The notes: generated by a model from the letters alone, not told the origin. DNA of 64,000 nt from Warburgia ugandensis (GCA_035236585.1 CP141130.1:78563944-78627943); one strand, 5' to 3'; shown: positions 24,347 through 36,048, counted from the first letter of the stretch. Numbers and translations are program-made.

Positions 24347-25700
24347 CATGATGAAAATTGAAAAAGAATTCAACTAAGACGGTGACAGATGTTCTTGCAA
24401 TACACTTTGTTTGTGGTTAATCTATGGTTTTGTGGACTTTAGACATCAAAAGTTAGAATTTGATTATCCTTCACTAATTTTGTATCTTTTTCTAGCAAGC
24501 TCAATAAACTCTATGAATGCCAATTATGAATTGTGGAGTGTCTTGATTATTTTATAACTCAGGTTAAAGCATTTCTCTGAATGCCAAAAGTGGTATCTCC
24601 TTATTTGATTAATACCCACTCAGGCCTTTAGAATGCCAATTACAAATTGGTATGCTTGAACCAGTTTGGAACTCTTTTGATGTAATGGTAATTTAACCAC
24701 CATAAATGCTTTATAAATTTAGAAGAAATTTCTATATTTTGATAAGGTTATGAATCTAATGATCTTTTGCATCTGAGACAGCCTAGAATGCCAGATCTAA
24801 AATCTTGGACATTTTGATTAAAAATGTCTTTAGTCTCTCGGATATTGCTTGAAAGAAACCTCTATGCTAAAGGCTCAGGAACTTCATTCTATAACCTTAA
24901 GTCATTTGAGAGGTAGCCTCTTTTGGCACACCAGGTGCTTTTGTTCTTATATGAATCTGCACTCCATTTAATGTTTCTCATATTTCACCTCTTTTGATTT
25001 CTTAAGTCTTCAATGTACTACACTATCTTATAATTGAATCTTGTTATTACATAGCTATGTATTTGGTCAAATAATTCTTCCTTCTAAACTTTATAGCACT
25101 TATTCACATTGAAGAGTTTCTCGTTTATTTTCTTCTCTAATTACAAATTTTTAAATATGTAATGTGTTTATTCTGATGAATACCTAGTTATAGCATTGCT
25201 CCATTCATGTCAAATAGCATCAACTTCATCTAGTTATTTTTTAATGGATCAATATGATAATCCAATTTATCAGTTCAGTTGAAGTTTAATATATGTAGAT
25301 AACCCTTTCAAGAACAAACAATGTGCTCCATGTTGCAATGGGGTTCCAACGAAAACAGCTAATTGGATATCTAAGCAAAGCACTTCTCATATCTATTTTG
25401 TAGCTGTTTAAATAAATATAGATTGAGGGCTGTGCATCATACATTTGAAAGAGAATGGGAAACAATAAATTAGATATTTAAGCAGTAGAATTATTCCATT
25501 TGACACATGTGAATATATGCTATTAAAGATGAGCAGTTCTGCTGCATGCCATATCTAGTGAAGGTTACTTGTTAGACTGGACAAAAGTGAGAACATAGGA
25601 GAAAATCTATAATGACAAATCAATGTTTAGGTCTTCTAATTATGTTTTTGTTTTCCTCATATAATTTTTATCTTGTAATTGAATTTTGCCAATTATTATA
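24347..25700. other. Unassigned AT-rich interval upstream of the PP2C remnant
   Basis: No further transposase block and no 5' PP2C exon (the DGHGG-containing exon) could be found here. Confidence 0.4.
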
Positions 25701-25862
25701 GGGTCTAGCTAGTGGTACTTGTTGTGTCACTGCAATCATTGATGAGGGGAATATTGTTGTTTCAAACTTGGGAGACTGTGGGGTTGTTCTTTGAAAAGGT
25801 GGTGTGGCTGAGGCTCTAACAACCGATCATATGGGAGAAAGGGAGGAATGAGCAGAACAGGA
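25701..25862 (+). pseudogene. PP2C exon piece 1
   Basis: Begins right after a TTATAG acceptor. Carries the conserved VSN.GDC block of the PP2C fold. The TGA at the usual Arg/Ser position after VVL breaks the frame, and the end (GEREE...) is degraded by changed bases. Confidence 0.8.
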
Positions 25863-26168
25863 CTGAGGAAAGGTGTTGTCGAAAAATGGTTGAACGTTAT
25901 TTTTTTCTACATTTATATACCGAGTTTCACTGCATTTTATATGACAGTTGATATTTTGTATTTTGTATTTTGACTCACTGTAGCAGTAATACTATATGTT
26001 ATTTATAAATTTGTCTTTTGTTCACATAACATTGTTACTCTGTTGTGTGGTTTTTACATCATTATTAGAGTCTTCTTTATTTTTGAATATGAATAGTGTG
26101 TTCTTTTTATCTATTTGAGATCAATTAGAATTTTCTTTCTTTGCCTATTAATTTATTAATAACATAGG

Positions 26169-26372
26169 GGTTATCCTGCATTATAATACAAGAAGCATAT
26201 GTAGACATTCACCATGGAACTTGGAGAGTACAAGACATCCTTGTTGTATCTAAGAAGCATTGGTGATGCTCATTTGAAGTGGTGGTTATTGGTAGAGCCT
26301 GATAAAAAAACATTGAGTTTGACTTCTAACGTGAAGTTCCTCATCTTAGCCTCAGATGGGCTGCGGGACAAG
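26169..26372 (+). pseudogene. PP2C exon piece 2
   Basis: Contains the HHGTWRVQ and SIGDAHLK blocks in two frames (one-base shift near 26250) and ends GACAAG before a good GTAAGT donor at 26373. The catalytic-core residue pair DG is kept in LASDGL; the usual W of DGLWD is R. Confidence 0.8.
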
Positions 26373-27384
26373 GTAAGTAGAGCATGTCATTCTTACTATT
26401 GGTGCTCCCTTAAGCTTGTCTGCTATATTTCAGAAAGCTCAAAACTTAAAAGCATAGATCTAACCATCTATCCAATAAATAAATTTCATGTGCCTTGTGT
26501 CTTTTAATAATTTTTAGGCTTCCTTCTATTATTAGTTGTCACATATATTATTGATGATCGATGGTCTTCCCAATCTTTCTAGTTGATTGACAAAATTAGA
26601 TCAATCTAGGATAATCTAACTTTTCATCAGCTTTTTTGTTGTTTATCATAATTATAACACAAGTCTACATGGAGAGGATCACACTAGATGCATATCTTAG
26701 ATCAACTATTTGGTCCAAGCAGTTCACAGTTGTCCTCAATTCAACTGAGGCATAGGTTTTATACCTCAAGCTGCATTCCCCCTTTACTTTTGGTGCTATT
26801 GTTCAGGAGAAAAAGAAGAAAAGGGCTAAACGACCATGCATGTTCTCTTATACCTTTGGACCATTTCTATTTGTAGTTTTCACGTTCAAGTAAAAAACTT
26901 TCTTGGCAATCTTTTAGCTAATTAGTTGAGAAGAAGAATTATCTCACACTGGTTTTAGGAATATAAGTTTTTTTCTTTCATTTTTCTTGTTGTTGTTACT
27001 TTTTCAATTTTCCACAAGAAAATGCATTATGGATGTTTCCATCAGATCAATAAATTTGCTACCATTATACTTTGAAGCGTGTTAGAGATTCTTTGTCTAA
27101 TTTTACTTGCTTACTCATCAATTCATTCTCTAACCATTTTGTGATGGTCAATGTTGGGACTAATTTGTAGACTTTGAGGCTAAGATAACATCATAATCTT
27201 TAAGTCTGAAACCCAATTTATAGATAACAATAAAGAAAATCACAAATCTAACATGTACTTAAATTCATTCTTTCTTTTGAAGTCATTTTGATCAACAGAT
27301 ATTCTGACTTTACTAAACATTAATTGTATTGACTAGTAGACTATGAGGTTGAGTGACATTAAAATCTTTAAGTGCTGGCACCCA
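26373..27384. other. PP2C last intron, part before the LTR insertion
   Basis: AT-rich sequence. Two related phrases, ATCTTTAAGT.TG...CACCCAATTTAT (27360s) and TCTTTAAGTCTGAAACCCAATTTAT (27200s), show an old local duplication of about 160-180 bp just before the insertion site. No gene. Confidence 0.5.
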
Positions 27385-27777
27385 ATTTATGTGATAACCC
27401 GGGTTTATCAAACAATTTTTTTTTCGCATTTATTTTCAAAAGATGGCGAGCCAAAATTTGGAAAATCTAAAACAACAGAAAACATTTTATTTGAAATTCA
27501 TTTTAAAAATCTAGGATGTCACTTTCATTCTCATACTATACATAATTATATAGTTTATTTATAAAATAAATATGCTTTTCATGAAAACAGGACCCATCTA
27601 GTGGTTCACTTACACAGCGCCTGTAAACATTATATTAAATGTCCAAAGTTCACAATCCAAATAAACTAACTATTCAATACAACAATAATAATGCATACCT
27701 AACGATAGTATGATTGCTGGTCTTCCTTTATTATATTTATCTTCTATTGTCCATCTGAATCTGCATCTATCTGTATC

Positions 27778-27814
27778 TGAGATATTGTAAACATAAAACA
27801 TTTACAATATCTCA
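27778..27814. repeat. Conserved LTR hairpin, third copy
   Basis: TGAGATATTGTAAAC / TTTACAATATCTCA, followed by GCAAGCTATGCTTGG (plus strand), the complement of the motif flanking the hairpin at 5465. Confidence 0.78.
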
Positions 27815-28250
27815 GCAAGCTATGCTTGGTAGGGGATTTAAGAGACATATCAAAACTTAAATTCAATAATTATATTCTCATAATTATTTGATAGATCAAC
27901 ATCATAGATTTACATCCGCATGTAATAGTCCAAACATCATAAATTACAATCCATAAGATGAGCATATTAAGCATTTATTCATGGTACATCTTTATAACAT
28001 TTTTCCACTAAAATTTATGCATAAATATATTAAACCAAATGTAAATTTACAGAATCTATCAACATGTGAATATCATATATCATAAGGTCATAAAATCAAA
28101 TCCCAGTCCTATACTGGGCTTATATCCATACCTCTTTACCATAAGGGTCTTATAACAATGCATCCTAGAATACATATATAGTATTTATTAGTATCATAAT
28201 AATCCAGCCTTTTGCTGGTAAATAATACACACAAATAATATTCCGCTTCC

Positions 28251-28745
28251 ACTAGCCCGTCAGTCCATAAGCCGGCCTCAGGGAGCATCCTCTCTAGGCC
28301 ATTAGCCTCTCAGACCCGCCTCAGGGAAATGTCCTAATACATATCTCTCACCTCCACTAGCCCATCAGTTTGTAGGCCCACCTCAAGGAGCATCTTTCTA
28401 CTAGCCCATCAGCCTCATTAGACCTGCCTCATGGAAGTGCCTCCATTAGCCCGTCAACCCATAGGCCTGCCTCAGGGAGGTATCTCCACTAGCCCGTAGA
28501 CCCTCCTCAGGGAGATATTCAATAATAATAATAATAATAATAGCAGGCTATATATGTCTATAGATACATATCTCACTTCCTCTAGGCTGTTAGTCTGTAG
28601 GCTTGCCTCAGGGAACATTCCTCCACTAGACCGTTAGCCTCATCAAACCCACCTCAGGGAAGTATCTCCACTAACTCATCAACCTCTCAGACCCGCCTCA
28701 AGGAGCGTACTCCACTAGCCTGTCGGTCCGTAAGCCCACCTTGGG
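28251..28745. repeat. Degenerate tandem array, ~42-48-bp units, about ten copies
   Basis: Consensus phrase CCACTAGCCCGTCAG followed 8-12 bases later by GCCTCAGGGAG. Located in the 3' half of the solo LTR. Units vary by substitution and small indels; an (ATA)n run at about 28518-28540 interrupts the array. Confidence 0.82.
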
Positions 28746-30680
28746 GAGATTTCAATACTCATAATAATCAAATCAAATCAAGCTATGTATGTGTCTATAT
28801 ACCTGCCCCTATACATACCTCTATGTATGTATCATATAATATCCACATCTTTTCTTTAAGAGTAATCATATATCGATAATAAGGTTTAATCATGTTTCAT
28901 CTTTCCATAACATCCACTTAATGTTCATCGTAATTGTATACAATTTCAATTACATACTAATAGTGGACATTCAAAACATATTTCATATGAAATTCCAACA
29001 CAATATTTCATATTTACACATCTCAATCACTAATTCATAGTAATTCCATTGGTTGGATAGATTAAATTATAAATTTCATAACAAGGAATACTATCAAGTA
29101 TGAAATGTTGGTCGTAATCCATAAACAAATATGTACTCTTAAAGTTCCACCTACCTCGAAATAAGTACTCATTCACTCCAAGACCGTATTCCTTCTTATC
29201 CACATAGCAATGTGTATTTGTCACATGATAGGTATAATAAATGATTATGATCTTATCTTTTATTAAGATTTCTTGTTTATCTTATTATTGATCATCATAA
29301 CCTAGATCTTTTTACATCTGATTTTTCCTGATTAGACCCATATCTCCTTAAAGTTGGTTTGATTAGCTTGGATCAATCAAATTTAGCATTTTTCAGTCAA
29401 CTCTACCCTTATTTTAGTGTTTAGGGTAGATCTAACCATTAGATTTCATTAATTTAGTCAATCTATGGTTCAATCCATTATCCTTGTACTATATTCTAGT
29501 AATTTAACCATCTATTTATGATGTACATCTTGATTTAATGGTCGGATCTATCTCTGATTTGCCAAATATGTGATTCTAGACTAAGTTTGTGTTCTAAATC
29601 ATGAATATGGATCTAAGGATCTAGTCTAATCATTTAAACTAGTTAAATATATTCTGGGACATCTTAATTAATCATTTTGTAGGGCCTGATCACCTCTAAT
29701 ATAGCCCATTCATTCAATTTATATGGTTTTTGGGGAAAATCGGTCTAAATTTAATTCTTGATTATTAATTTTATTACATATTTAGGTCCATGTTGTCGAT
29801 ACAATTCTAATTGATCTTTCATATCATCAATTAGGCTTTTGTAGCCCTTTTAATTTTAGTTTTTGTGTTTTTGGTCTATTTAATGGTCTAGATCGGTCTC
29901 TGGGCCTACAACGCAGCAACCAGATTAGACCATCTCGGTTCCCAGGATGCTACAGTGTCTTGGTGGAGCCGGGATAGCTCCTGCACCCGCACACGTACGG
30001 GGTTGTTCCAGCACAACCAGTTCTTAGGACTGCGTCATGCTGTGCATCCCGGTAGCCAATTTGGTGCTGGATGAGACGATTCGATCTGGACCGTCCAATC
30101 ATCTGGTCCCTGATGAACGTTCAGGATGCCCTAATGTTTCCACTATTTTATGTTTCCTAGGATTTTAATGTCCCATAGACTCATTGGATGGCTCAGATCT
30201 TCTATCCAAGCTGTCCTTGATAGGGTTATAGATCAAATCCAACGGATTTGTTTTCACTGGTGAATGCAGGCTGGTGATGACAGATCCGGCTAGATCTAAA
30301 AAAGTCTTGTCATATTAGACAGGGATGGAAAAGGGAGAAGAGGGTTGGCAATCCTAGTTATGATCCTGAGGAGGAAGATGGGTTTTTGGGTGGTGCGATT
30401 CAACTGCGCCGCTGGAAACCCTGATCTGCCGGTGGGGGAGTGGATCTGGGTTTCTGATGGTGCGGTTCCTCCGTGCCACTGATCCCTAGTCACCAGAAAA
30501 TCAAGGAGACGTAGTGGTGATTGGAGAGGAAGAGAGAAAAGGGAAAGAGAATAAGAAGAGGAAAGAAAATCAGGGCCTATGTCGTTACTGGAGAAGAAAC
30601 GAATAGAGGGAGAGAGAGGGATTTTCGGCCAATACCGTTTTCGCCAGAACCCTAAACTGTCGGAGATAGGAAATGCAGTC

Positions 30681-30718
30681 GGAGAGAGAGAGAGAGAGAG
30701 GGGGGGGGGGGGGGGGGG
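30681..30718. repeat. (GA)9 directly followed by G19
   Basis: Simple repeat inside the solo LTR; frames crossing it are artefacts. Confidence 0.95.
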
Positions 30719-31124
30719 ATTTATCGGTGAGGAGGGTGGCGCTGCTGTAGTCCACCTGCCTAGGGCCGCAAACGGTGACTGGGGAGGACGGCGCGATTGC
30801 TGCTACGATTCTTGGCGCAGGGAAGGAAACGGAATAAAGGGGTGCCTTTAGCAAAATGACCTGCTGTATTTTTTTTATTATATAAAATACCCCTATACTT
30901 CAAATTGCCGTAACTTTCTCATACGAACTCCGTTTTCAGAGTTCTTCATGTTGTTTGATTCCATTTTTCGAGGAAAATCAAATATTCATGTTTTAGGTCT
31001 TGATTCTATTTATATAAAAAGTCAATTTCTTGGAATCTCTATTTCCAATTTCATGTTCCAAATTTTCAAATTACATATTTAATGATTTAGAGAAATTCAT
31101 AAAATTTGGGGTTATTACAATTTA

Positions 31125-31331
31125 TGTTGGAAGAAGATGGTATTTTAAAAAGGTATGAGGAAGGCATTAGAGGCTAGAAAAAGATTTATAAATGAAGAAG
31201 GGATTGAAGGCTTAAAAGGAAGAGAAAAAGCTGATTCTCAAATTTTGCTTGATACAACTTGTGACTAATTACCCCTATTTATACTAGTAGCACGTCTTTA
31301 ACAAATGGTTAGGATTGTGCCAACATACCTT
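31125..31331 (-). repeat. Truncated 3' LTR of the copia element
   Basis: Homology to the 5' LTR stops after the ACCTT at 31327-31331, where pol sequence begins. Confidence 0.9.
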
Positions 31332-32300
31332 AAAAATATCTTAAAATGAGTAGTTGTTGGTGCTTCCATATAGCAACTGACTAATCCAACAACATATAGA
31401 ATATTGGGTCTTGTACAAATCAAGTAGCGTAGGCTTCCAAGCAAGCTCTTAAAATTTGTTGCATCTACTCTTTCTCCTTCATCATTCTTAGATAGTTTGA
31501 TTTCACACTCTACTAGCATACTAATGGGTTTGCAATCATCCATTTTGAAGTTCTTGAGTAGCTCCTTTGCATAAGCGTCTTAAGTGATGGAGATGATGTC
31601 TTCCTTTTGCTTTACTTCAATGCCAAGATAGTATGACATGAGCCCAATATTTGTCATCTCGAGCTTATTGATCATAGCCTTGTTAAATTCTTCAAACATG
31701 CTTGGATTGTTTCAACGAAGATCAAGTTGTCCACAAACAAGCACACAACCAAGACATCTCCATCTTTGATCTTAACATACATTGCATGCTAATGAAGGCA
31801 TCTTGTGAAATCGGTGTCTTGAAAATATTTATCTATGCAACTATTCCATGCCCTTGGTGCTTGCTTTAACCTATAGAGGACCTTGTTTAACTTGAAGATG
31901 TCCCTTTACTTAGTAGCCTAGTGGCTGTTTGATATAAACTTCTTCTTCAAATAGTCCATTTAGGAAGGTAGACTTCACATCCATTCGATGAACCTTCTAC
32001 CCATTTTGAGCAACTAAAGAAATAATTAATCCAATATTTTCTAAGCGAACAACAGGAGGAAATACCTCGTTATAGTCGATCCCAGCTCTTTGACTCTAGC
32101 CCTTTGCAACTAATCTTGCCTTATATCTTTCAATTTCTCCTTTAGCCTTCTTCTTTACCTTGTATACCTACTTTACACCTATCGCCTTGATCTCCTCATC
32201 TATGGCATCTCTCTACCTTTTACTTTGCACAGATTCTTAAAAACTCAATGGTTCATAATCAGCAAAGAGGTAAAGTAGAGTGAGATATTCTTACCTTTTG
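31332..32300 (-). pseudogene. Copia reverse transcriptase remnant
   Basis: RVT_2-type blocks occur in several frames. The catalytic motif reads LFVDNLIF at about 31720-31737: the second Asp of the YVDD box is Asn (codon at 31726-31728). The end reads LLGSLRYLICTRPNILY and VGLVSCYMEAPTTTHFK and stops at LRYV, where the deletion begins. Confidence 0.82.
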
Positions 32301-32551
32301 GTAACCTCATAGAGCTCTTGTAGGCTTCTTGTGCATAGTGTCCTTGGACTTGAACTTGAACTTGATGGTGATGAGTATCCATGATTAATTGGAATTGGCA
32401 AGGTTGGTGGTATGATGTTCTCTTGTTTGCTCCTTTCTTGGTTGCTCGTCTTTATTTTTAGGGAATAAGTTGTGACTTTCTTCATGAATATTCCAATCCC
32501 ACGAGCTTTCTTCATCAAATTATGCATCTCGACTAATAATAGTCTTCCTAT

Positions 32552-33369
32552 TTATTGGATTATATAATTTGTGCCCTTTGAATTTGAATCACAACTAATG
32601 AAGACAAACTTTTCACTTTTATTATCAAGCTTGGTTCTTCTTTCATCTGGCACATGTGTATAGGCTATATTTCCAAATACCTTTAGATGGGATATCCCAA
32701 GCTTTCTTCCACTCCATACTTCTTGTGGTGTCTTTCCTCGTATACTTCTCATTGGTGAATGATTGGACAAGTAGACTGCTCATGCTATCACTTTCGCCTA
32801 AAACTCCTTTGACATTTTCTTACTTTTTAGCATGCTTCAAGTGATGTTAAGAATGGTTCTATTCTTCCTTTCAACAACTCTATTTTGTTGGGGAGATCTT
32901 GAAATCGTTAATGGTTGACGAATTCCATTCTCTTCTTAAAATGCTTTTAAAGTGAATTTTCCTCCTCAATCAAATCTCAAGGCCTTGATCTTGCATCTAC
33001 TTTCTTTCTCCACTATAGCTTTGAACTTCTTGAATATTCCAAATATTTCTGATTTTCCTTCAAGAAGTAGACCCATATCTATTTAGAAAAATCATCAATA
33101 AAGAGAACAAAGTAGTTGCTTTTACCTAAATAGCTTGGTTTGACTGGACCACACACATTCATATGTATGAGCTCGAGTGGCTTTTGGGCTCTTGAATGTG
33201 ACTCCTTTGTAAAACTCTTTCTAAACTACTTTCCAAGTAGACATCCTTCGTAGAGTTGATTGGGAAGACTAATAGAAGGTAATTATCTCACCATCTCTTT
33301 TTTAGCCAACAGTTCAAGTCCTCCCAAGTTAAGGTGTCTAAATCTTAAATGCAAAAGTTAAGATGGATC
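32552..33369 (-). pseudogene. Copia integrase remnant
   Basis: The 3' part reads SPMRSIRGKTPQEVWSGRK and LKVFGNIAYTHVPDERRTKL, the end of the rve core and the GKTP..W.G block. Upstream parts are shifted between frames but still show integrase-like pieces. Confidence 0.78.
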
Positions 33370-33760
33370 TTAGAAACATGCCTTAAGACACTTGGCAATA
33401 TCATTTTGAATATTCAATAAGAACATCCTATTTCTTAACATTGGTACTTTGGTAATCAAATTATTTTTATCATCTTTTATAGAAAGACTATAATCTTTCA
33501 TAAGAATATTATATCCTTTCTCCAAAAGTTGTCCTAAGCGCAAGATATTATTTTTCGTGTTGGGATCGTAATAAACATTTGAAATAAATTGATGTCCTCC
33601 ATTCTTTAAGGGGATTAGGATGCTACCTTTTCCTTTTACTGCCATCTTATATTCATCACCAAAGGAGGAATTGCTACTCACCATCTAATCAAGGTCCATG
33701 AACATGCTCCTTTTTCCACATATGTGGTTGCTTGTGCTGATATTAAGGTACCATGTGTTT
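33370..33760 (-). pseudogene. Copia protease / pre-integrase segment
   Basis: The protease motif reads WYLNISTSNHICG, where D(T/S)GA is expected, so the catalytic Asp is lost. It is followed by GDEYKMAVKGKGSI, GGHQFISNVYYDP and NILRLGQLLEKGY, the usual copia protease-to-integrase linker order. Confidence 0.8.
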
Positions 33761-33869
33761 TCTTAGCTTCTTTCATTATTCTTATATGACAATAGGAGGG
33801 TATTTTCTTCTTGGCTCTTCTCTTTCATGAAATTGGCATTTTCTTCAACTTTATTTTTAGGGCTCTACA

Positions 33870-34743
33870 TTATGAGACATAGTGTCCAAATTTTTTACAA
33901 TTATAACACTTGAGATTTATCATATCTTGTTCCTGAATTGCCTCTTCCATGACCTCTTCTTGAGCTTTCTCGTCTCTCTTCATTACTGTTGTTGTTGTTG
34001 AAGCCTCCTCTTCCAGGTCCATGGCTTCGTCCTTGGCCACGACCTCTTCCTCGTCAATGTCTTCCATTTTCAAAAGTCTCTTGCTTTGAGTTGAGTTGCA
34101 TCTTGAGAAGTTGATCCTCGATTTCTTCTTGCCTTTTATGTTTTTCTTCATAAGCTTGTAATGAGTCCACGAGTTGCTGTATAGTCATTTATTCTAGATT
34201 CTTTGTTTCTTCATATGTTACAACAATATGGATGAACTTTGGATTTAAGGAGCGTAGTATCTTCTCTATTATCTTCACATTATCTAACTTCTCACCATTT
34301 CTTTTTTATTAATTAGAAATGTCTAAAACTCTAGAAAAGTAATTGGAAATAGTCTCACCTTTCTTCATTTGCAAATATTCAAATTCTCATCTTAATGTTT
34401 GAAGACATACCTTTTTTACTTGCTCGGCTCTCCTATAAGATGTCTCAAGTTTCTCCCATGCTTTTTTTGCTGATGTTGCACTTGAAATTTTCTCGAAGCC
34501 ATCTTCATCAAGAGCTTGATAGATGATCTAAAAAGCTTTCTTATCTCTCTTTCTTGAATCCTTCGAAGTATCCCTTTGGGTTTGGGATAGAGTAACATCA
34601 TCTATTGGTTCATTGTAGCCTTTTACTACAATGTCCCACACATCTTGAGGTCCCAGGAGAGCCATCATCTTGATGCTCCAATTGTTATAGTTGCTCTTGT
34701 TGAGCATGGGAACTTGGAAGGGAACCATGCCACCACTAGCCAT
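33870..34743 (-). pseudogene. Copia gag remnant with zinc knuckle
   Basis: Starts MASGGMVPFQVPML and NYNNWSIKMMALL, the typical N terminus of plant copia gag, and continues through EKISSATSAKKAWE, KKGETISNYFSRV and EEKHKRQEE blocks to CYNCKKFGHYVS. The knuckle (CX2CX4HX4C) is cut by a TAA just before its last Cys. There are in-frame stops after DKKAF and near the middle. Confidence 0.85.
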
Positions 34744-34763
34744 AACTCTTGACGAATCTTGGA

Positions 34764-34775
34764 GCTCTGATACTA
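34764..34775 (-). other. Primer-binding site (initiator Met-tRNA type)
   Basis: Minus-strand TAGTATCAGAGC, three bases inside the 5' LTR; one change from the usual TGGTATCAGAGC. Confidence 0.85.
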
Positions 34776-34778
34776 CTT

Positions 34779-35206
34779 TGTTGGAAGAGGATGGAATTTT
34801 ACAAAGGTATAAGGAAGGCTTTAGAGGCTAGAAAAGGATTTACACATAAAGAAGGGACTTAAGGCTTGAAAGGAAGAGAAAGGGCTTGTATTGATTCTCA
34901 AGTTTTGTTTGATGTAACTTGTGACTAACCACCCCCTATTTATACTAGTAGCACACACTTAATAAATGGTTAGGATTGTGCTAACACACCTTTTAATCTT
35001 GTGGTTACGATTTGTTATCTAGACGACTCTTTAAAAATGTCTAGTTTTATAAAATTTGTAGATATTTCTAATTAACTTTTGTAGCAACACTTTTCTAGAA
35101 AGTGAGCTTTATAGAAGATGTGATTTTAGCTCTTCAATTTGAGCCTTTTAGAATGTGGGCTCTTACTCAATTAACTTTGGCCCAAATCAAGTTTATATTT
35201 TCAACA
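34779..35206 (-). repeat. 5' LTR of the copia element
   Basis: Shares about 200 bp of close similarity with 31125-31331 (ATTTATACTAGTAGCAC, AATGGTTAGGATTGTGC). Confidence 0.9.
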
Positions 35207-35430
35207 ATTTATACATAGCATAAATTAAATTAGAAGCAGAACTTTTGTTAGAATTTCCAACCTTCCTCCCCTAGGTTTTCTGTTTTACTTCCAAATTTCT
35301 AGCATTTGTTTCTTGTAACTGTTTTCTCTTACTTGATACCACAATTCTATCTTGAGTTCGGATTTTAAACAGCATATTTATTGAGATTAAATTAACTACA
35401 TAAATGAGTTAATTTGCTTAATTTTTCTAT

Positions 35431-36048
35431 GTGGGAAATCAAGAAGCTGTGGATACTGCAGTGTACTTTCAGTTTGATGTTAATGGCTCACAAATTGACA
35501 GAGGCTGCGGAGAAGATGAAGATGATGGGTTTGGTTCTGAAAACATGTCTTCCATCAAAAGCGAGAAGAATTCCTTAGGCCATGCACTGAAAGTGAGATC
35601 ATGGTGTCTGAATCAAAAGAATGGTTTTCCGTCTGATGCAAACAATTCTGGAGCTGAGACAGGACACAGGAGAGAAGAAGACGGTGGATTTGGTTGTGAA
35701 AACTCTAGTCCTCCATCGAAGGTGAGAAGAATTTTCGTTAGGCCAATTGCAGAAAGTGAAAACTTACAACTGAACCAAGAAAATGCCAATAACAGTAGTT
35801 CAATCCTCAATAGGAAAGAAGAAGAAGAAAAAGGCATATCTGGTTGTGAAAACACTAGTACATAATCAAACGTGGCGGGAACTTCTGTAGGCCAACCGCA
35901 GAAAGTGAAAACTCGGCACCCGAATAAAGAAAATTACTATAATAAAAGATCAAGCCCCAGGAGACTTATGGCAGCTTGCAAGAAATTTGTTAATCTTGCT
36001 ACAATTAGGGGCAGTCTAGACGATATCACTGCTATGATCATCGACTAA
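35431..36048 (+). pseudogene. PP2C last exon with internal repeats
   Basis: The frame starts V-GNQEAVDTA, directly continuing the DK of the exon at 26372, and ends LMAACKKFVNLATIRGSL and DDITAMIID-stop. Between these lie about 150 residues not found in a minimal PP2C, built of degenerate repeats of about 45 residues marked GFGSENMSS, GFGCENSSPPSK and GISGCENTST. Only one stop (TAA, 35863-35865) interrupts the 205-codon frame. The splice acceptor is TAT rather than TAG. Confidence 0.82.

Larger units (their letters stand above)
27390..31119 (-). mobile_element. Solo LTR of the long-LTR family, 3.7 kb, TSD ATTTA
   Basis: On the minus strand it starts TGTAATAACCCC and ends CGGGTTATCACA. ATTTA lies at 27385-27389 and again at 31120-31124. 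Its 3' part matches the plus-strand solo LTR 1501-5901 (hairpin, CACTAGATGG phrase). It contains no gag-pol. It sits in the last intron of the PP2C remnant. A tandem array (28251-28745) and a GA/G-run (30681-30718) lie inside. Minus-strand purine/pyrimidine bias and a mixed-sequence zone at 29.9-30.85 kb resemble a promoter/leader region. Confidence 0.85.
31125..35206 (-). mobile_element. Ty1/copia element, internally deleted, TSD ATTTA
   Basis: The 5' LTR is 34779-35206 (428 bp, TGTTGG...TCAACA seen in plus orientation). The 3' LTR is 31125-31331 (207 bp, outer half only). ATTTA at 31120-31124 and 35207-35211 is the target duplication. Read on the minus strand the order is LTR, primer site, gag, protease, integrase, reverse transcriptase, truncated 3' LTR. 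RNase H, the polypurine tract and the inner half of the 3' LTR are missing: pol runs to about LRYV and passes directly into LTR at a shared AAGGTRTGTT. Many stops and frameshifts make it dead. It inserted in the last intron of the PP2C remnant, directly beside the 3.7-kb solo LTR. Confidence 0.92.
25701..36048 (+). pseudogene. Protein phosphatase 2C gene remnant, three exons, giant last intron
   Basis: Three colinear exon pieces encode the C-terminal two thirds of a plant PP2C (a Mg/Mn-dependent Ser/Thr phosphatase). Piece 1 (25701-25862) reads SGTCCVTAIIDEGNIVVSNL, GDC and GGVAEALTTDH. Piece 2 (about 26169-26372) reads YVDIHHGTWRVQD, SIGDAHLKWWL and FLILASDGLRDKV, including the metal-binding DG. 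The last exon (35431-36048) runs from VGNQEAVDTA to GSLDDITAMIID. Defects: a TGA in exon 1 (VVL-stop-KGG), a one-base insertion before SIGDAH, the acceptor of the last exon is AT rather than AG (35429-35430), and an in-frame TAA at 35863. The N-terminal exon with the DGHGG motif is absent. The last intron (26373-35430) carries a solo LTR and a copia element. I rate it a pseudogene; expression was not assessable. Confidence 0.85.

Noticed and set aside
28251..28745. CRISPR-like regular repeats
   Set aside because: Units are degenerate, have no unique spacers and sit inside a plant solo LTR.
30579..30854. 90-codon frames on both strands with poly-Gly/poly-Pro
   Set aside because: They run through a (GA)9-G19 simple repeat within the solo LTR.
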